The translations under genes and the position numbers were made by a program. From Anthoceros angustus (Eukaryota; Streptophyta; Anthocerotopsida; Anthocerotales; Anthocerotaceae), in NCBI GenBank assembly GCA_010909165.1, contig MU008171.1:434001-498000 (forward strand): a stretch of DNA of 64,000 nucleotides. Direction: 5' to 3'. The notes beneath the pieces were generated by a model that did not search any database, had not been told where the DNA came from, and saw nothing but the letters and a program-made list of their open reading frames with translations. Positions 37,566 to 49,150 of this stretch are shown here, in pieces. Position 1 is the stretch's first letter. Each line of letters starts with the position of its first letter.

Positions 37566-38655
37566 TCAAGTACAAGGATTTTTTCTCTTTAGAGCTTTAG
37601 GGATATCTTCCTCAAACATCCAAAGTTCCTCAATTTCAGTGTCTCTATCTAGTTCCATTAGTTCAATCAAGTCTTCTTCTTTAGTTTGAGCACCGTTTTT
37701 TTGTTGTGTTTTCTTAGGTTTAGACTTACCATGCTTACGAGCTGATGATTGCTCCTCAAGATATGGCTTAAATATTATAGCACCTTTTATTCGTGTGTTT
37801 TCCACAAGGCAAGATTCACTTCTTTCAATTTCATATGTAATTCTTAATAGTGGATTTCCTGAAGGGGATTGACATGTCAAAGCCACCTTGTTCTTTGAAA
37901 AACTAGTTGTGAAAGCTTCATTGGGGTGTTGTGTCATCCTCAAATGAGCTCGGGATAAGATATTTGGCAAAAGTTCTTGCAGTATCTCTTCTACATCTCG
38001 ACTTGGATAAACAAATGGAGTTGCTATTCGCCATCGGGTACCATCAATTAGATAGTATTGCTCCTGATGGTTATTAACTTACAATACACATGTAAATTTA
38101 AATTTTAGTGAAATCAAAACTTTACCTCTTGAGAAACGTGAAAATGTGTCGGTATGATGCGGAGCATCTGTATATTCCAATGCTACTTGTTAGTAAGATA
38201 AACTTTCAAAATGATTCTCATATTCTTTATATGTTTGTACCCTTTTTATGTATTATTCATATGTTTGTACCTTGTGTGTTTCAAAATTTAACTCTCTTTG
38301 GATCAAGTGAATTTTAGACCATTCTCTATCCACTATGGGAGCCATCTGGCGCCCATGTGAAGGTGCATCAGTAAACCTTTCTAGCACCATTAAACCTACA
38401 ACACCACAAGCAGTACATTCATAAAAACTAGGGAGATAAGTTAATTGTTTTCATACTTGAAGAACTTATATACTTACCTCTCAAATTTGGTGGTGGTGGG
38501 GAAGGGGAACGTGCACGTTGTTTGGGTGGGGGAGGAACAGAATGAAGCATCCGAATAGGTTCTCCCAATTCCTCATTCCATTCCACATATTGCACTTGAA
38601 GTCCATCAATCCATCCTGTCTCTTCTAGTAAATCACCCTCATTCTCTGCTGCCAT
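37566..38655 (-). CDS. Unrecognised three-exon gene in AT-rich DNA
   Basis: Exons 38655-38478, 38395-38271 and 38063-37566 have proper GT-AG ends and fit in phase, giving 266 residues from an ATG start. I do not recognise the family. Visible features: an acidic N-terminus (MAAENEGDLLEETGW), a Pro/Ser/Arg-rich linker (PPPPKQRARSPSPPPP), a central segment with hydrophobic and aromatic residues (YYLIDGTRWRIATPFVYPS, VEEILQELLPNIL) and a C-terminus with a Lys-rich cluster (KHGKSKPKKTQQKNG) followed by an acidic stretch. There is no signal peptide or membrane segment. It is surrounded by AT-rich DNA and tandem repeats, so it could be the conserved part of a mobile element as well as a host gene. 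The splice fit across two introns argues against chance. Confidence 0.6.
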
Positions 38656-39695
38656 TACAATCCGTCTCTATGCAATATTACTATCTCTACAATCGTCTCT
38701 ATGCAATATTACTTTACTGATAACAATCTTATCTACAAGTTACTTATTCAGCTTTTTTTTTCATTCACATTTGTAACAAGTGTAAACACACAAAACTCAA
38801 TCTATCTTGCAAAATATTTGGCAAATAAGAATATGTAACATAAAAAAATATTTTCTGTTTGAGGATGTGTAATCTTGTAAACTCTATGCAATTGTGTGTC
38901 ATACAACTTTTTTAATAGAATTGGATAATACCTGATCTAGATAGTATAAAAAATTATTTTTATTTCATTTGCTTTTGTATGGTTCATAATATGTAAATGA
39001 ATGGAATATAGTGCTTGGATGTCAATAGGTATTTTGTAGCTGGAATCAAACATACACTCTGGATTTTCGAAAGGATCAGGATATATTAATAATACACTTA
39101 AAATAAAATTGTAATAAACTTAATTAATCACTATACATAATATATTGAATTAATATTTGTACCAAAAATAGATTTAAAATGATGGAATAGACACTTCAAA
39201 CTATAGGAGCATAATTACAAAAAATCATAGAACTTCTCTTCTTGTTAGACGACTCATATCTATTCTACAATTATGGAACAAAACTCTCCAACTTAGAATA
39301 CCCACTACACTTGTTTACTCTAGATAAACTATCCTATAGATAAACTATTTTATTTATTTTATAAATTATATATATATAATTAATTAAACATAGTTTAATA
39401 TATAATATGATTTTGAAAATAATATATATAAAAATCGTGTATGAAATCGTGATTTTTTAAATATAAAAATATAAAAATCGTTTTCTAAAGGAGACTCACG
39501 GAAACGGATGTATCATCCATGGGATGGAGTCATCAATGACTCCAAATCCGTGTGAGGAAAGATAAACGAGAGCATACAATGTGGGAAACTCGCAAAGCAA
39601 TGGAATGCAACTCAATGGATTGGATGGGTTGGAAGTCGCAAGGATGCGAATCTGGATAGATGTGAGGAATTTTGTGGGAGGCGACGACGGTGGCA
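38656..39695. other. AT-rich spacer
   Basis: Very AT-rich to about 39,480, then a sharp rise in GC over the last 200 bp, which form the upstream region of the MnmA gene. An open frame extends upstream of the MnmA ATG but begins with TTG. No other gene seen. Confidence 0.6.
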
Positions 39696-42366
39696 ATGGC
39701 GGCCTTGGAGGCCAGCTCGAAGGTGATCCGGGCACCAGCACTGGTGCCAGAAAAATGTGGAGACGAATCCCACAGGCTGAGCCGAGTCCCAACAAGGATC
39801 CTTCACCTGACGCCTCCGAGGTGCAGAGAGGTGTTCGCTCAGGGTGCTTCGCTCAGGTGCACCGGGACGTCTGTCAGCTCCACCATCGCACCAGGCGGCG
39901 AGAAGTTGACTGATGTGTTGAAGAATGCGCGCCCGCGGCCTGCGACGCCCTTTCCAGATGAGGCGGATTGTGGGTTGGAGGAAAAGGACAGCATTGTTGC
40001 GGAAGCCGTGCAGGAAGTGTTGCTGAAGGGCTCTCAAGTCGGGGGGAAGCGGCTCAAGGTGGCGGTGCTTCTCAGCGGCGGCGTCGACAGCAGTGTGGCG
40101 TTGCGGCTTCTCTGCCTGGCTAGATATGATTGCACCGCGTATTACCTCAAGATTTGGTTCCAGGTAATTGTTGCAATGTGCAAAGTGCCGTGGTGGGTTT
40201 GGTCTTGTGTTTGGGGTTTTGGGTTTTGTGCAGTGTTTGAGGACGGCTGTGGGTTGTGGGTTGTGCAGGAGGATTTTGAAAACTTTTGGTCCGCGTGCCC
40301 GTGGGAGGAGGATTTGAAGTATGCGCAGGATGTTTGTGATAAGGTCGCTGCTCCTACGTAAAGTGTGTGCTGTAAACTCGCGTCACATTTTTCCTCGTGC
40401 TTTTCCCCTTCTCTTTTGTCAGGGTGGTAGCAGCTTGCTTACATTTTTTTGCATCCATGGCAGGTGGGGGTGGACCTGAACGTTGTGCATCTTACTGATG
40501 ACTATTGGGCGAAAGTGGTGCGTTGGCATCTTGTGCTGCTGAGAATTCGATTAGCATGTTCTTGTTTTCCACCTGGGAAAATCAGGTGGTTAAGGTGAAG
40601 GATCCCTGTGTTACAGCCTGGGTTTTGGGTTTTCGGCAGGTGTCGCACAGCATATCAGAAATCCAGGCAGGCCGAACTCCCAATCCTGACATCTTGTGCA
40701 ACACCAGGATCAAGTTTGGTAATGTCATTTCTCAGCCAGAGTGTACATTGCACCGGCCTGGCTAGCCCGTCTTGATGTGCACAGCTCAGCTGACTAAGTT
40801 TGTGGCAGGCTCCTTCTTCGACCACATTGATTTCTCGCAGTACGATCTGGTTGCCTCTGGTCACTATGCAAGGGTGGAGCGAAGTGTTGATTCATCAGGA
40901 CGCAGTCACACGCTGCTCAAGCTCTCTGCTGATGAGGTCTGCCCATGCAAAGTGGCACTGCTGTGTCAGAATCCTTGTGTTCTTCGTCCAGTTGTGAACA
41001 TTGTCAGCTCATCGTGCTTGGAAGTTGCATCTGTTTGTTGATGTTGACATGGGTTTTAGGTCGACATTCGCAGTTGAAGGACCAAACGTATTTTCTCTCG
41101 CACCTCTCACAAGCTCAGCTGTCGAAGCTTATCTTCCCTTTGGGCTCATTGTCAAAGGTTGGTTTCTTCTTTACTCTGCTCCCGTCACGTGTGGTGCATT
41201 GTCTACCCGTGTTCTGCTTGTCGTCGTTTTAACTGAGTCGTCTTGTCTCTGTTTTCTGCCAATGTAGCCCAGAGTTAGAGAGCTGGCTGATGCCATGAAT
41301 CTACCCAACAAGCAGAGAAAGGACTCTCAGGGCATCTGTTTCCTGGGAAAGGTATGTCGTCCATTTCCTCAGATGCAGACACACATCGTGCTGTGTTACT
41401 ACATCATTGGCACATACCAGCACCTGAAACAAGTCTGTTTTGCTGCTTGTCAGGTCAGATTTAGTGAGTTCATTGCGAAACATCTCGGCGAGAAAGTGGG
41501 TAGAATAATAGAAGCAGAGAGTGGGGTCCTGTTGGGTAACCACAACGGGTTTTGGTTCTACACCATCGGTCAGCGCCATGGTCTTCGATTACCTGATGGC
41601 CCATGGTAAGTAAGCAAGAGGTGTCTAGTGCTAGCTCGTTTCTTCAGTCCAAATTCAGGATCATCAGGTGCGGTGAGGCTGAACAAGTATGAATACAACA
41701 CCCGCCCACAGGTTTGTCGTTGCAAAGGATGTCGAGCACAATGTGATCTTTGTGTCCAAGAACTACTACGCTCAGGAGAAGCAAAGAAGTTCATTCAGAC
41801 TCGGCTCCTTGAATTGGTTATCAGGGTACCCACCTGACAACTTTCATGGGGTGCGCTGCAAGGTAGACCTCCCATCTTGCGCAGAGAGAAGTTGGTTACT
41901 AGACAAGAACAACATTCTCATGCCTCTGCTCTGTTGTCTGTTGAATGGGCTGGTGATGCAGGTCCGACACGGTCCCAGGTTTTACAGTTGCACTGTCGAA
42001 TATGAGCAAAGTGGGTCAGAGTCGCCCGGAGACTCCACCGCAATAGTAAGGCTGTCAGAAGATGACCAAGGGCTTGCACCGGGGCAGTTTGCGGCCTTGT
42101 ACGCTGGCGACACGTGCCTTGGTTCTGGGGTAATTGCCGGAGCCCTGGACGGATGCAACTCCAGCAATGTCTCTGAAGAAGCCATAAGAGCAGCCACGAC
42201 ATGTATCCATCCTGAGCGGAAGAAACTCGTCAGAGTAGCGAAGGGCTCCAGTGAAAATCACAACAAGCGGAGGAGGCAAGAGGATGTAGAGACTGGGAGG
42301 CCTCGCTCTACCATCAGCTTATGGCAAACTGTGATGGAGTGGACTCGCCGTTGGCTTTCAAGGTAG
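39696..42366 (+). CDS. mnmA: Organellar tRNA 2-thiouridylase, MnmA/MTU1-like
   Basis: Ten exons: 39696-40163, 40269-40343, 40464-40517, 40640-40718, 40809-40936, 41074-41157, 41268-41351, 41454-41605, 41712-41862, 41962-42366; phases agree and give 559 residues. The enzyme adds sulfur to U34 of organellar tRNAs for Lys, Glu and Gln, using ATP and a persulfide. Seen: an N-terminal extension of about 110 residues fit for targeting, the PP-loop SGGVDSS (127-133), the first catalytic cysteine in [11 protein letters not shown] (about C219), the second in [10 protein letters not shown] (about C320), and the [10 protein letters not shown] motif. A C-terminal tail of about 90 residues, basic and ending in WTRRWLSR, goes beyond the bacterial length. 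The stop lies 89 bp from that of the convergent TPR gene. Confidence 0.94.
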
Positions 42367-42454
42367 CTGGAACTTCTTGGATTCATGTAGTGAAGACCCG
42401 TTACCGGATTTATGTGCATTATAAAGAACGAGAAGATATTTTTGTGGCCTTTCA

Positions 42455-44134
42455 TCAATGCTGATACAGCAAAGCAATAGCCACAAGTGTCAACCATATG
42501 GAAAATGCCACCCAGAAATACGGGTTTCTTTCCCACCGTGGTGGATTCCAGACCAGCCAGTCTTCCAAGTAGTCATGAGAAGCTGGAGCCTTGCTCTTAA
42601 CTTTTGATCTCCTACGCTCCTTCACCATCTGGCTCCAAGTCTTGGTATCTCTACGGGAAAACGAAAAGCAAACAACAACAGCAACGCTGGTGACCACGCT
42701 TGTTCCCAACTCTCGTGGGCAACACAATTTGGACAAGGATAGGCAAAGGACTCACTTATCAGGTTCTGAACCAATGAGAGGAATGGACACCATCTCGTCT
42801 TTGTTGATCTTAAGCTTGGGTGCCTCCAAAATATATCGCAGATCCGCTGCCTGGCGCCTTGTGGCCCTGTTCGGGTGCGTTTGTTCAAGCCGCTTGTACA
42901 GGGCAATGCAGTCAGCATGCCGGTTGTTTGCTTCATAAGCCATCGCTAGCCAGATCTGGACCTGCGCCAAAGTTCCAGCTGACACAAGTCAGTCAGCACC
43001 AGCCAAAGGACATGTACATAGTAGTGAAGAGTCCCAGTTGTGGCCTTGAGAACACAACACATGGTCCTCATTAGGAAGGACACAACAAGAATGAGCAGAA
43101 ACACACCTCGCCACCAAGATTTGATCTCTCAGAAACGTTTGTCAGAGCAGCTTCCAGGAGCTGGACAGACTTATCATAAGCGCCCCTGCCGTACGCTCGT
43201 TGTGCCATCTCGAACATGACCTCAGCTTCCTTTCTTTGCTCAGCTTGCTGCTTTGCAGCCTGCAGCAAACAGAAGAATCAGTATTCAGCCGAGCACAAAC
43301 TCTTTTTCCCTCCTCTTCCCAGCCGAGCTGAGGCCGGAACAGGAGCTTACCCTGGCGAGTTCCTCCCGCAACTCCTTTTTTGCCTCTTCTTCACTGACTC
43401 TTGCATCCCCGCCCGGGGCCTGGCTCTGGTTCTGGCTCTGGCTCTGACTTTGAATCCTCTCACCCTCAGCAACCAGTTCCCTCAAATCCTCGATCGCATT
43501 CAGCTTCTCCTTTCCTTCAGCCTGGTCCCAGTAGCTTGGATCGCCAAGCGGGTTCGGGTTCGGGTTTCCCTCACCATCTACCCCCGCCGCCCTGCCTCTC
43601 ACGTCCCTTACCCTCGGTGCACACGGTTCCACCTCCCAGTACCGCGGCAGCAGAGCGATGCCGCTGCCTCTGGTGTGTGGAATGGCGATCATACCATTCA
43701 CACGGTTCCTGTACATGCTGCAGGATTGCTGCGCCTCGCTTGTCGGCACAAGAGCCTCCAAGCGAGCAAAGGCCAGGGAGTGGGAGTTGTCTGCAAACAT
43801 CATAGACCAATATCAGACCGTCCTGTCCTGCCCTGGCCTCTCCTGTGCGGCGCTGTAGCTGCAGCAAGCTCCGTGCATCGCTTGACAATCCCTGGGATAG
43901 GGAAATTCCATGCCCAGCCTTGGCCGGGGATGGACATCGCAAGGCAAGGCAGCGGGCCAATGAAATCCCAATTTTGCAATTCCAAATAGACTTTGGAAGT
44001 GCGAAATTGTTGGAGGCAATCTGCGCTGCGAGGGAAGCGGGGGGACGGGCAGTCTTACCAGAACATTTGCGAGGCGGGGAGAAGCAGAGGAGGCCGCCGC
44101 AGGCAGGTGTGAGGGCAGCAGCGCCGGCGGCCAT
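42455..44134 (-). CDS. Plastid TPR-type protein with C-terminal membrane anchor
   Basis: Five exons, 44134-44059, 43790-43351, 43259-43107, 42961-42756 and 42650-42455, fit in phase and give 356 residues. The middle holds a tetratricopeptide-like helical pair (VMFEMAQRAYGRGAYDKSVQLLEAAL, then QIWLAMAYEANNRHADCIALYK), followed by LRYILEAPKLKI and a closing hydrophobic segment (FWVAFSIWLTLVAIALLY) that is likely a membrane anchor. The first exon (MAAGAAALTPACGG) suits a plastid transit peptide. The build matches an uncharacterised plant chloroplast TPR family; I infer a scaffold role in thylakoid or envelope but cannot name partners. A run of Gln-Ser pairs (43,395-43,455) sits in exon 2. The first intron boundary is the least certain, since other frames also stay open there. 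Confidence 0.78.
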
Positions 44135-44958
44135 GGCTGGGCCTGCCTGCTGGCCCGGCCTCTGCCTTTCCTCAGATTCCGCTTCGCCGGGACCTGGTGG
44201 AGGTTATGGTTGTCCTTTCACTCTCTCACCCCGCGTACTGCAGCTGTTAGGTAATTTTCTTTTACATTTACTAACATGACACCAACGTTCTATTAGGTTT
44301 CTACGAAAATGGTCACGTAATGCTTAGAATTGGCACTTCAAAAACCACGAGTGGTTTTCTTCTTTCGAGACTCATCCCAACACAATGGGCTGAGGTTGGG
44401 CGGTGCTGAACAATGAGCATGGCAACAGAGACTGAGAAAGGGATCAAGGGCGTTTCACAAGAGAGAAGTGCGTTAGGTATTCATCGAAATCCTGTTCAAG
44501 CCTATGGTCATGCAGATAGAAAACCGAACCTCAAACGACAAACAGCTCACGGGTAGTGTCAGCCTTTAGGTTGTTTGCAGGTTGAGCATCAGGGCGCTGG
44601 TACCAGATATTGCAAGCCCTTGGCTACGCACTGCTGAAACCTGGATTCAGTTTCGGGTACGAGAGACGGTCTCCAGTAACTGCATTATTCTAGCTCTCAC
44701 TTGCATCCAGCCTTTCCATTCTGCATTCTGTTCAGGTACAGAGTAGACTTGCTAGAGGCCACAAACTTCTCAACGGGTTACTCCATTGTGCTCCACGATG
44801 GTGGAATTTGCCCGTCAATGAACATTTACTTAGACTAGTCATGTTCTCCAATGGTTCGCCTATCTACACTTGTCATGTCTGCAATGACATTTACAATCTT
44901 GCGTGCCTGTAGGAACAGTGGTCGACCATCATACAAGGTCGCCCTACTTCCCGTGTGT

Positions 44959-45035
44959 GGAATTTGTGCAGCAGGGAGCGTGAAGGCATAGGACATAAAG
45001 GAATTTGTGCAGCAGGGAGCGTGAAGGCATAGGAG
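44959..45035. repeat. Tandem repeat, two copies of about 35 bp with period 41
   Basis: Both copies contain AATTTGTGCAGCAGGGAGCG followed by TGAAGGCATAGGA, separated by CATAAAG. Confidence 0.85.
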
Positions 45036-45315
45036 ATCCAAGGTAGCGGAGCTAGCCAGCGTTGTGTTTAAACCGAACCTGGATCCTGAAGAGTGGGAGG
45101 ATATTGTGGAAAGAAATGCAAGAGAAATCTGATCATAAATAATAGTGGAAGTGGGAAGTGCAGCCATCAAGCTACCGTCCCTAAAAGTTCCACAGTGACA
45201 ACAGAGGCTCCAGAGAGATCCCAATAGGTAGACATGCGTATGGCAAGCGAGCTCAGCCATTGCAATACATATCCCAAAGGCACAGCGAGAGGGATGGAAA
45301 CCGCTTCTACCATAA

Positions 45316-45390
45316 CCAGCTGTTTGTCATCACAAAGAAGCCATTTGCTGAATCTCCGCAAATGGCTTGTTTGTGATGACAAACAGCTGG
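45316..45390. repeat. Near-perfect inverted repeat, possible hairpin RNA precursor
   Basis: Arms 45316-45348 and 45358-45390 (33 bp each) pair with a single mismatch across a 9-base loop (TGAATCTCC). Weaker pairing continues for about 25 bp outward on each side. The shape suits a young microRNA-type foldback or a short inverted-repeat element; nothing in the sequence decides between them. Confidence 0.75.
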
Positions 45391-46007
45391 TACTGGTGGG
45401 AAGACGTTCTCAGGGTCCAAGATACACGAAGTAGCAATGCCTTGCAATTGTCCAGGACCCGCAGAAAGGCAGGCGCCGTCGTCTCCGTCAACAGGATCAA
45501 GCAGAGACGAGATGCTGCGAATCTGATATGCCTTGGCCGAATCTGCTGGCAGCTGCTCTGCGACAAGCGCCCGTGGTTAACGTTGTCCTCCCAGCACATG
45601 CGACTAGCCACGTTCCTGAACTGGAATCCCGAGGCGTGTCGGTCCCGAACTGCAGACAGGCGACCATACCCGCAGCTTGCAGCGTCAGTCTAAAGTTGCC
45701 ATCCTGGGCAGCACAGGCGTAGCTACACTAGTCTACTCAACAACAAACCCATGGAGCATTGGCAGGCTGTCCCATTGCAAACCAGATCCATCATTCACCT
45801 TGAGCGTCAATCTCCAAGCCCTGAGGTTGGAAGATCTGTCTGTAACCGCCTTGAAGAGGAATCGGCGCCGCTTGCAGCTGAAACAAACACACACAGCGAT
45901 ATGTCAGACCAAGCACGTCTCCACCCACCGCGCACTAGCACTAGCACTACACTGGACGTCCCGCAAGTTTCAGTCCTTTGCATTCTATCCTGTCATTTAT
46001 GTTGTTG

Positions 46008-46186
46008 AGGGTTTAGGGTTCTGTTTTCCAGGGTTGAGGGTTTAATGAACCCTAAACCCAGGTCCACTCAGTTCTGCAAAGAGATCCGATTTCGGCACGT
46101 AGTCTACATACGTTCTGAGAGTGAGAAGTACGTACGCCAGAAATGATTCAGCCAAGGCTGATTTAGGGTTTAGGGTTTAGGACCCT
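46008..46186. repeat. Clustered telomere-type motifs in both orientations
   Basis: GGGTTTAGGG and GAGGGTTTAATG near 46,008-46,050, the opposite AACCCTAAACCC at about 46,050-46,062, and GATTTAGGGTTTAGGGTTTAG at about 46,163-46,183. Confidence 0.7.
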
Positions 46187-46929
46187 AAGTTTCAAGAGTA
46201 GGCAAACAGCAGAACACACAACATTTCTGGCCAGCCACTTCTTGCTGACGATTAGACTCCTCGGGCTGTGGGATTCCAAACAGATCCATGCTATGCCTTG
46301 CTGTTGGTAGGAAACAGCAAAAAATGTTGCCAATATGCCTACCGGATTATGTAGAGGAGCACCAGCCAGCCCTGGGCTAGGCCAGCCTGGCTCTAAAGCC
46401 CCCTAGTGATGCAACTACAATATTTACAAGAATGCATTCAAATTTGAAAGTTCTGCGACGGCTTCGAAGCACTCTGAGCTCAACCGATTTACCTACCTCT
46501 TGTGAAGAATGTCCAGAAGTGTTCAGTCACTTTTGATTTGAGGCAGATCCCACCGGTTCAAAGCTATAACAGCTCTAAATTGTGGTCCAAGAATTTCTTT
46601 TTTTAGGGGAAAATTTCATGGGAGAAGCCATCCAAGCGGTCTATAATAGATTTTTTTCCTCTTCGGTTAAAATTTTATATATTCATAACTTTAGAGTTTT
46701 GTTCAATAATAAACTTATTGCCATGATATTGACGTCAATTGTAGCATAGTGGTGGTGGTCCGGGCCTGCCATGCTTTGAATTTACAAATTTCTAGTCTTG
46801 GTTCTCATATTGTGGATCCGCGTGCTACTGTTATGGAGTTTCTCGGCCGGTTATGGGCGGACGTCGCTATTTAGCATGCCTTTTGGCTAGGAAGGAACCT
46901 GGCTAGGAATGGACTTTGCTTGTGACTTT

Positions 46930-47120
46930 CCATTCCTTGGACGGTCGGTTTAACCTTTTGAAGGCAAGGACTACTTTTTGGGAACAAGCTTATACATCAA
47001 CGAGGATCTCACCTCGTTGCAGTGGCAAACTAAGAAGGAGAAATTGCTTACTTTGAAGGCTGCTCGTGCCTTGGGTTAAGTGGCCTTTTTTCGTGGTGAT
47101 CAGCTGGTTAGCCAACCCTA
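46930..47120 (+). mobile_element. LINE ORF1-type fragment
   Basis: The plus strand encodes a stretch with YINEDLTSLQWQTKKEKLL and LKAARALG, then FFRGDQLV after a stop. This matches the conserved ending of plant LINE ORF1 proteins (idEDLTp..., KaAR..Gk.affrgdkL). Only this fragment is recognisable. Confidence 0.5.
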
Positions 47121-47859
47121 ATCAGGACTGGAAATTGAAATGAAACAGACTTGAACCCTCGTCCCCGACCGTTTTCTAACACTATTCATTGATTATTTTG
47201 TTCTTGTTCTTGCTTGCATTACTTTTTCTTGACTGTTGTTGTCTCTCTAGTTCAGACGTACGTATGGTATACCTTTTTTCATCACTTTTCAGCTGTACAT
47301 TTTCTATCCCATGGTAGTCCTTCTATGTCTTGCTTGTAATGCACTGCTACTTGAGTTTGATCCTCAACAACGGCATGAGTGGACAACCTACCTGCACACC
47401 AACATTTTTCTTTGATACCCGATGTCATCACCCACAATTCTGCATGCTGGGGTTTCTAAGCCACGACAAGGGATGAAGGCATGGGCACAGACATAGAGAT
47501 ATGGCATGGACTTGGTCATGTTGCACAAGGTTTACAACAAGGTCTGCAAAATGAAGAAGCGTGAGTGGCTGTATGGACGGACCTTGAATAGCGGCGCCTA
47601 AATGTGTTCGGCTTTATGCTAGGTTGCATTCATGCGTGGGACCCCACCATCTTATCTCTGAAAGTAATTGAAGGTCTTATGAGCCCATGTGTCTACATAT
47701 GGTATGTATATGTCCATATGGGCTTACCATGTATCTTTATATGTATATGTCCCTGTCCACTACAAATGTTTTAAGTGGAAATGTTGTTTTACATGTCCAC
47801 TACAAATGAACATCAATTTGAAAGATTACCAAATGAGGTGTAGGACTTTATTAAACTTG
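47121..47859. other. Spacer, no gene seen
   Basis: Sequence between two LINE fragments without clear coding signal; probably further element debris. Confidence 0.4.
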
Positions 47860-49150
47860 CGGAATTTTGATCTACAGATTATGCAGGCACTTGGAGACAT
47901 TATCGGGCCGGGGACCTTTGAGTGTGCCGCAGGGGGCTTTGCGCAGTGGCAGGCGTCCCTTCCTATCGCTTTTGGGGGCACAGGTCTGCTGGCCATGGAG
48001 GCCTCAGCACGGCGGCCTTCCTTGGGAGCTTGGCCCTCTCTACCCCCGTCTTCATCACTCGTTTCTTAATCCGCGATGTTCCCATCTTGGAGGGATTTGT
48101 TTCGGGCGTTGAGGAAGCAGCCTTTCCTTTGTAGGCTTCCCTTAAGTTGGCCAGGGACTCCCTTTCCTCAGAGGCTAGGGTGGCCATGCCTCCCTTTTCC
48201 TTGTTTTTCGTGCAAGGACTACGTGGCCTTTAGGCCTCTCTCCAGGAGAAGCAGTATGGGCAGGCGCTGCGGGCAACCCTTCTAGACTCTATTATTCCCT
48301 GGTCTGTTCGTGCCCGCATCCACTCTTGCTCGGGGAAGAGAGCAGGCTCCTGGGCTCCTGGCTTCTGGCTCGGCCTTGCATCTAGGTGTTCCGAATCACA
48401 CCAGCTTCTTTTTTTACTACGATGAGGTTCCGCCTGGGTTTGGTCCGGCCTCTGGCCTGTTCTCTCTCAGCCTGTTCTCTCTCAGCCTGCAGCTGTGGGG
48501 CCCCCCTCGACAACTTAGAGTCCCACCTAGCTCGCTGTCCAATTGGAGAGCAACGTATCGCTAGGCATGACACGAAGGCGTGGCCATCCTGCAAAGGTGT
48601 GCACTTGTGTACCTTGGCAATCGCGCATCCCTCCGCTGCCCAGCCCGGAGGGTTGATAATGACATGCTCACAAATGGAGTTCCGAGTAGGGTCCGTTACG
48701 ATGACATCCGCAACAGAGATTTGGTTCCCTCGGATCAGAAATACATTTGTCTTAAGTGACACCCTATTTCGTAGAGTATATGGACGCTCCCTATATGGAA
48801 AATAAGTGCTCTCCTTGGCCGTTGAGAACATGACGTCGCGAATGCTTCATTCCCCTCGCCATCGAGACCCACGGGGCTATGGGCAAGGATTTTTCCCAGC
48901 TCATTAGGGATTGTGCTAAAGCCTACCACAGTCGTCGGAACGGGGTGGGTCTCCCTCTTTCCTCAGTGGTGGCTTTCTTTCGAGAGCGGGTATCCATCGC
49001 CTTGCGGGCGTTGTGCGCCATTTCTGAGGCAACAACGTGCACGAGGCGTGGCGTCCTTGACCCCGATTGTAAGTAGGCTTTTTCTCATCTCGGACCACAA
49101 CATAATCGGGGCGGAAGGTAGCTTCGGGGTTGGCAGACGTGAGAACTAGC
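47860..49150 (+). mobile_element. R2-like LINE 3' fragment with an internal inversion
   Basis: This is the same family as the element at 4.65-10.9 kb, in the opposite orientation. The plus strand reads LGDIIGPGTFECAAGG, ASLPIAFGGTGLLAMEASA, then across frame breaks to CSCGAPLDNLESHLARC and GEQRIARHDT at about 48,480-48,570. The next part (DVMFSTAKE through QISVADVIVTDPT to PLQDGHAFV) lies on the minus strand at about 48,571-48,840. The plus strand then resumes with GAMGKDFSQLIRDCAKAYHSRRN at 48,875. In this copy the first acidic residue of the endonuclease pair appears as Asn (LKTNVF where the other has LRADLF), so the nuclease would be inactive. The likely tail near 49,200-49,235 has CTTTGTA repeated. 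Confidence 0.8.

Larger units (their letters stand above)
44135..46929. other. Intergenic region with small repeats and a hairpin
   Basis: No gene recognised. It contains a two-copy 41-bp tandem repeat (44,959-45,035), a near-perfect inverted repeat (45,316-45,390) and telomere-type runs near 46.0-46.2 kb. Open frames of about 90-140 codons occur on both strands but lack motifs. Confidence 0.5.

Noticed and set aside
35433-39480. LTR retrotransposon or organellar DNA insertion in the AT-rich tract
   Set aside because: No paired long repeats, gag or pol motifs, or recognisable plastid or mitochondrial genes were seen.
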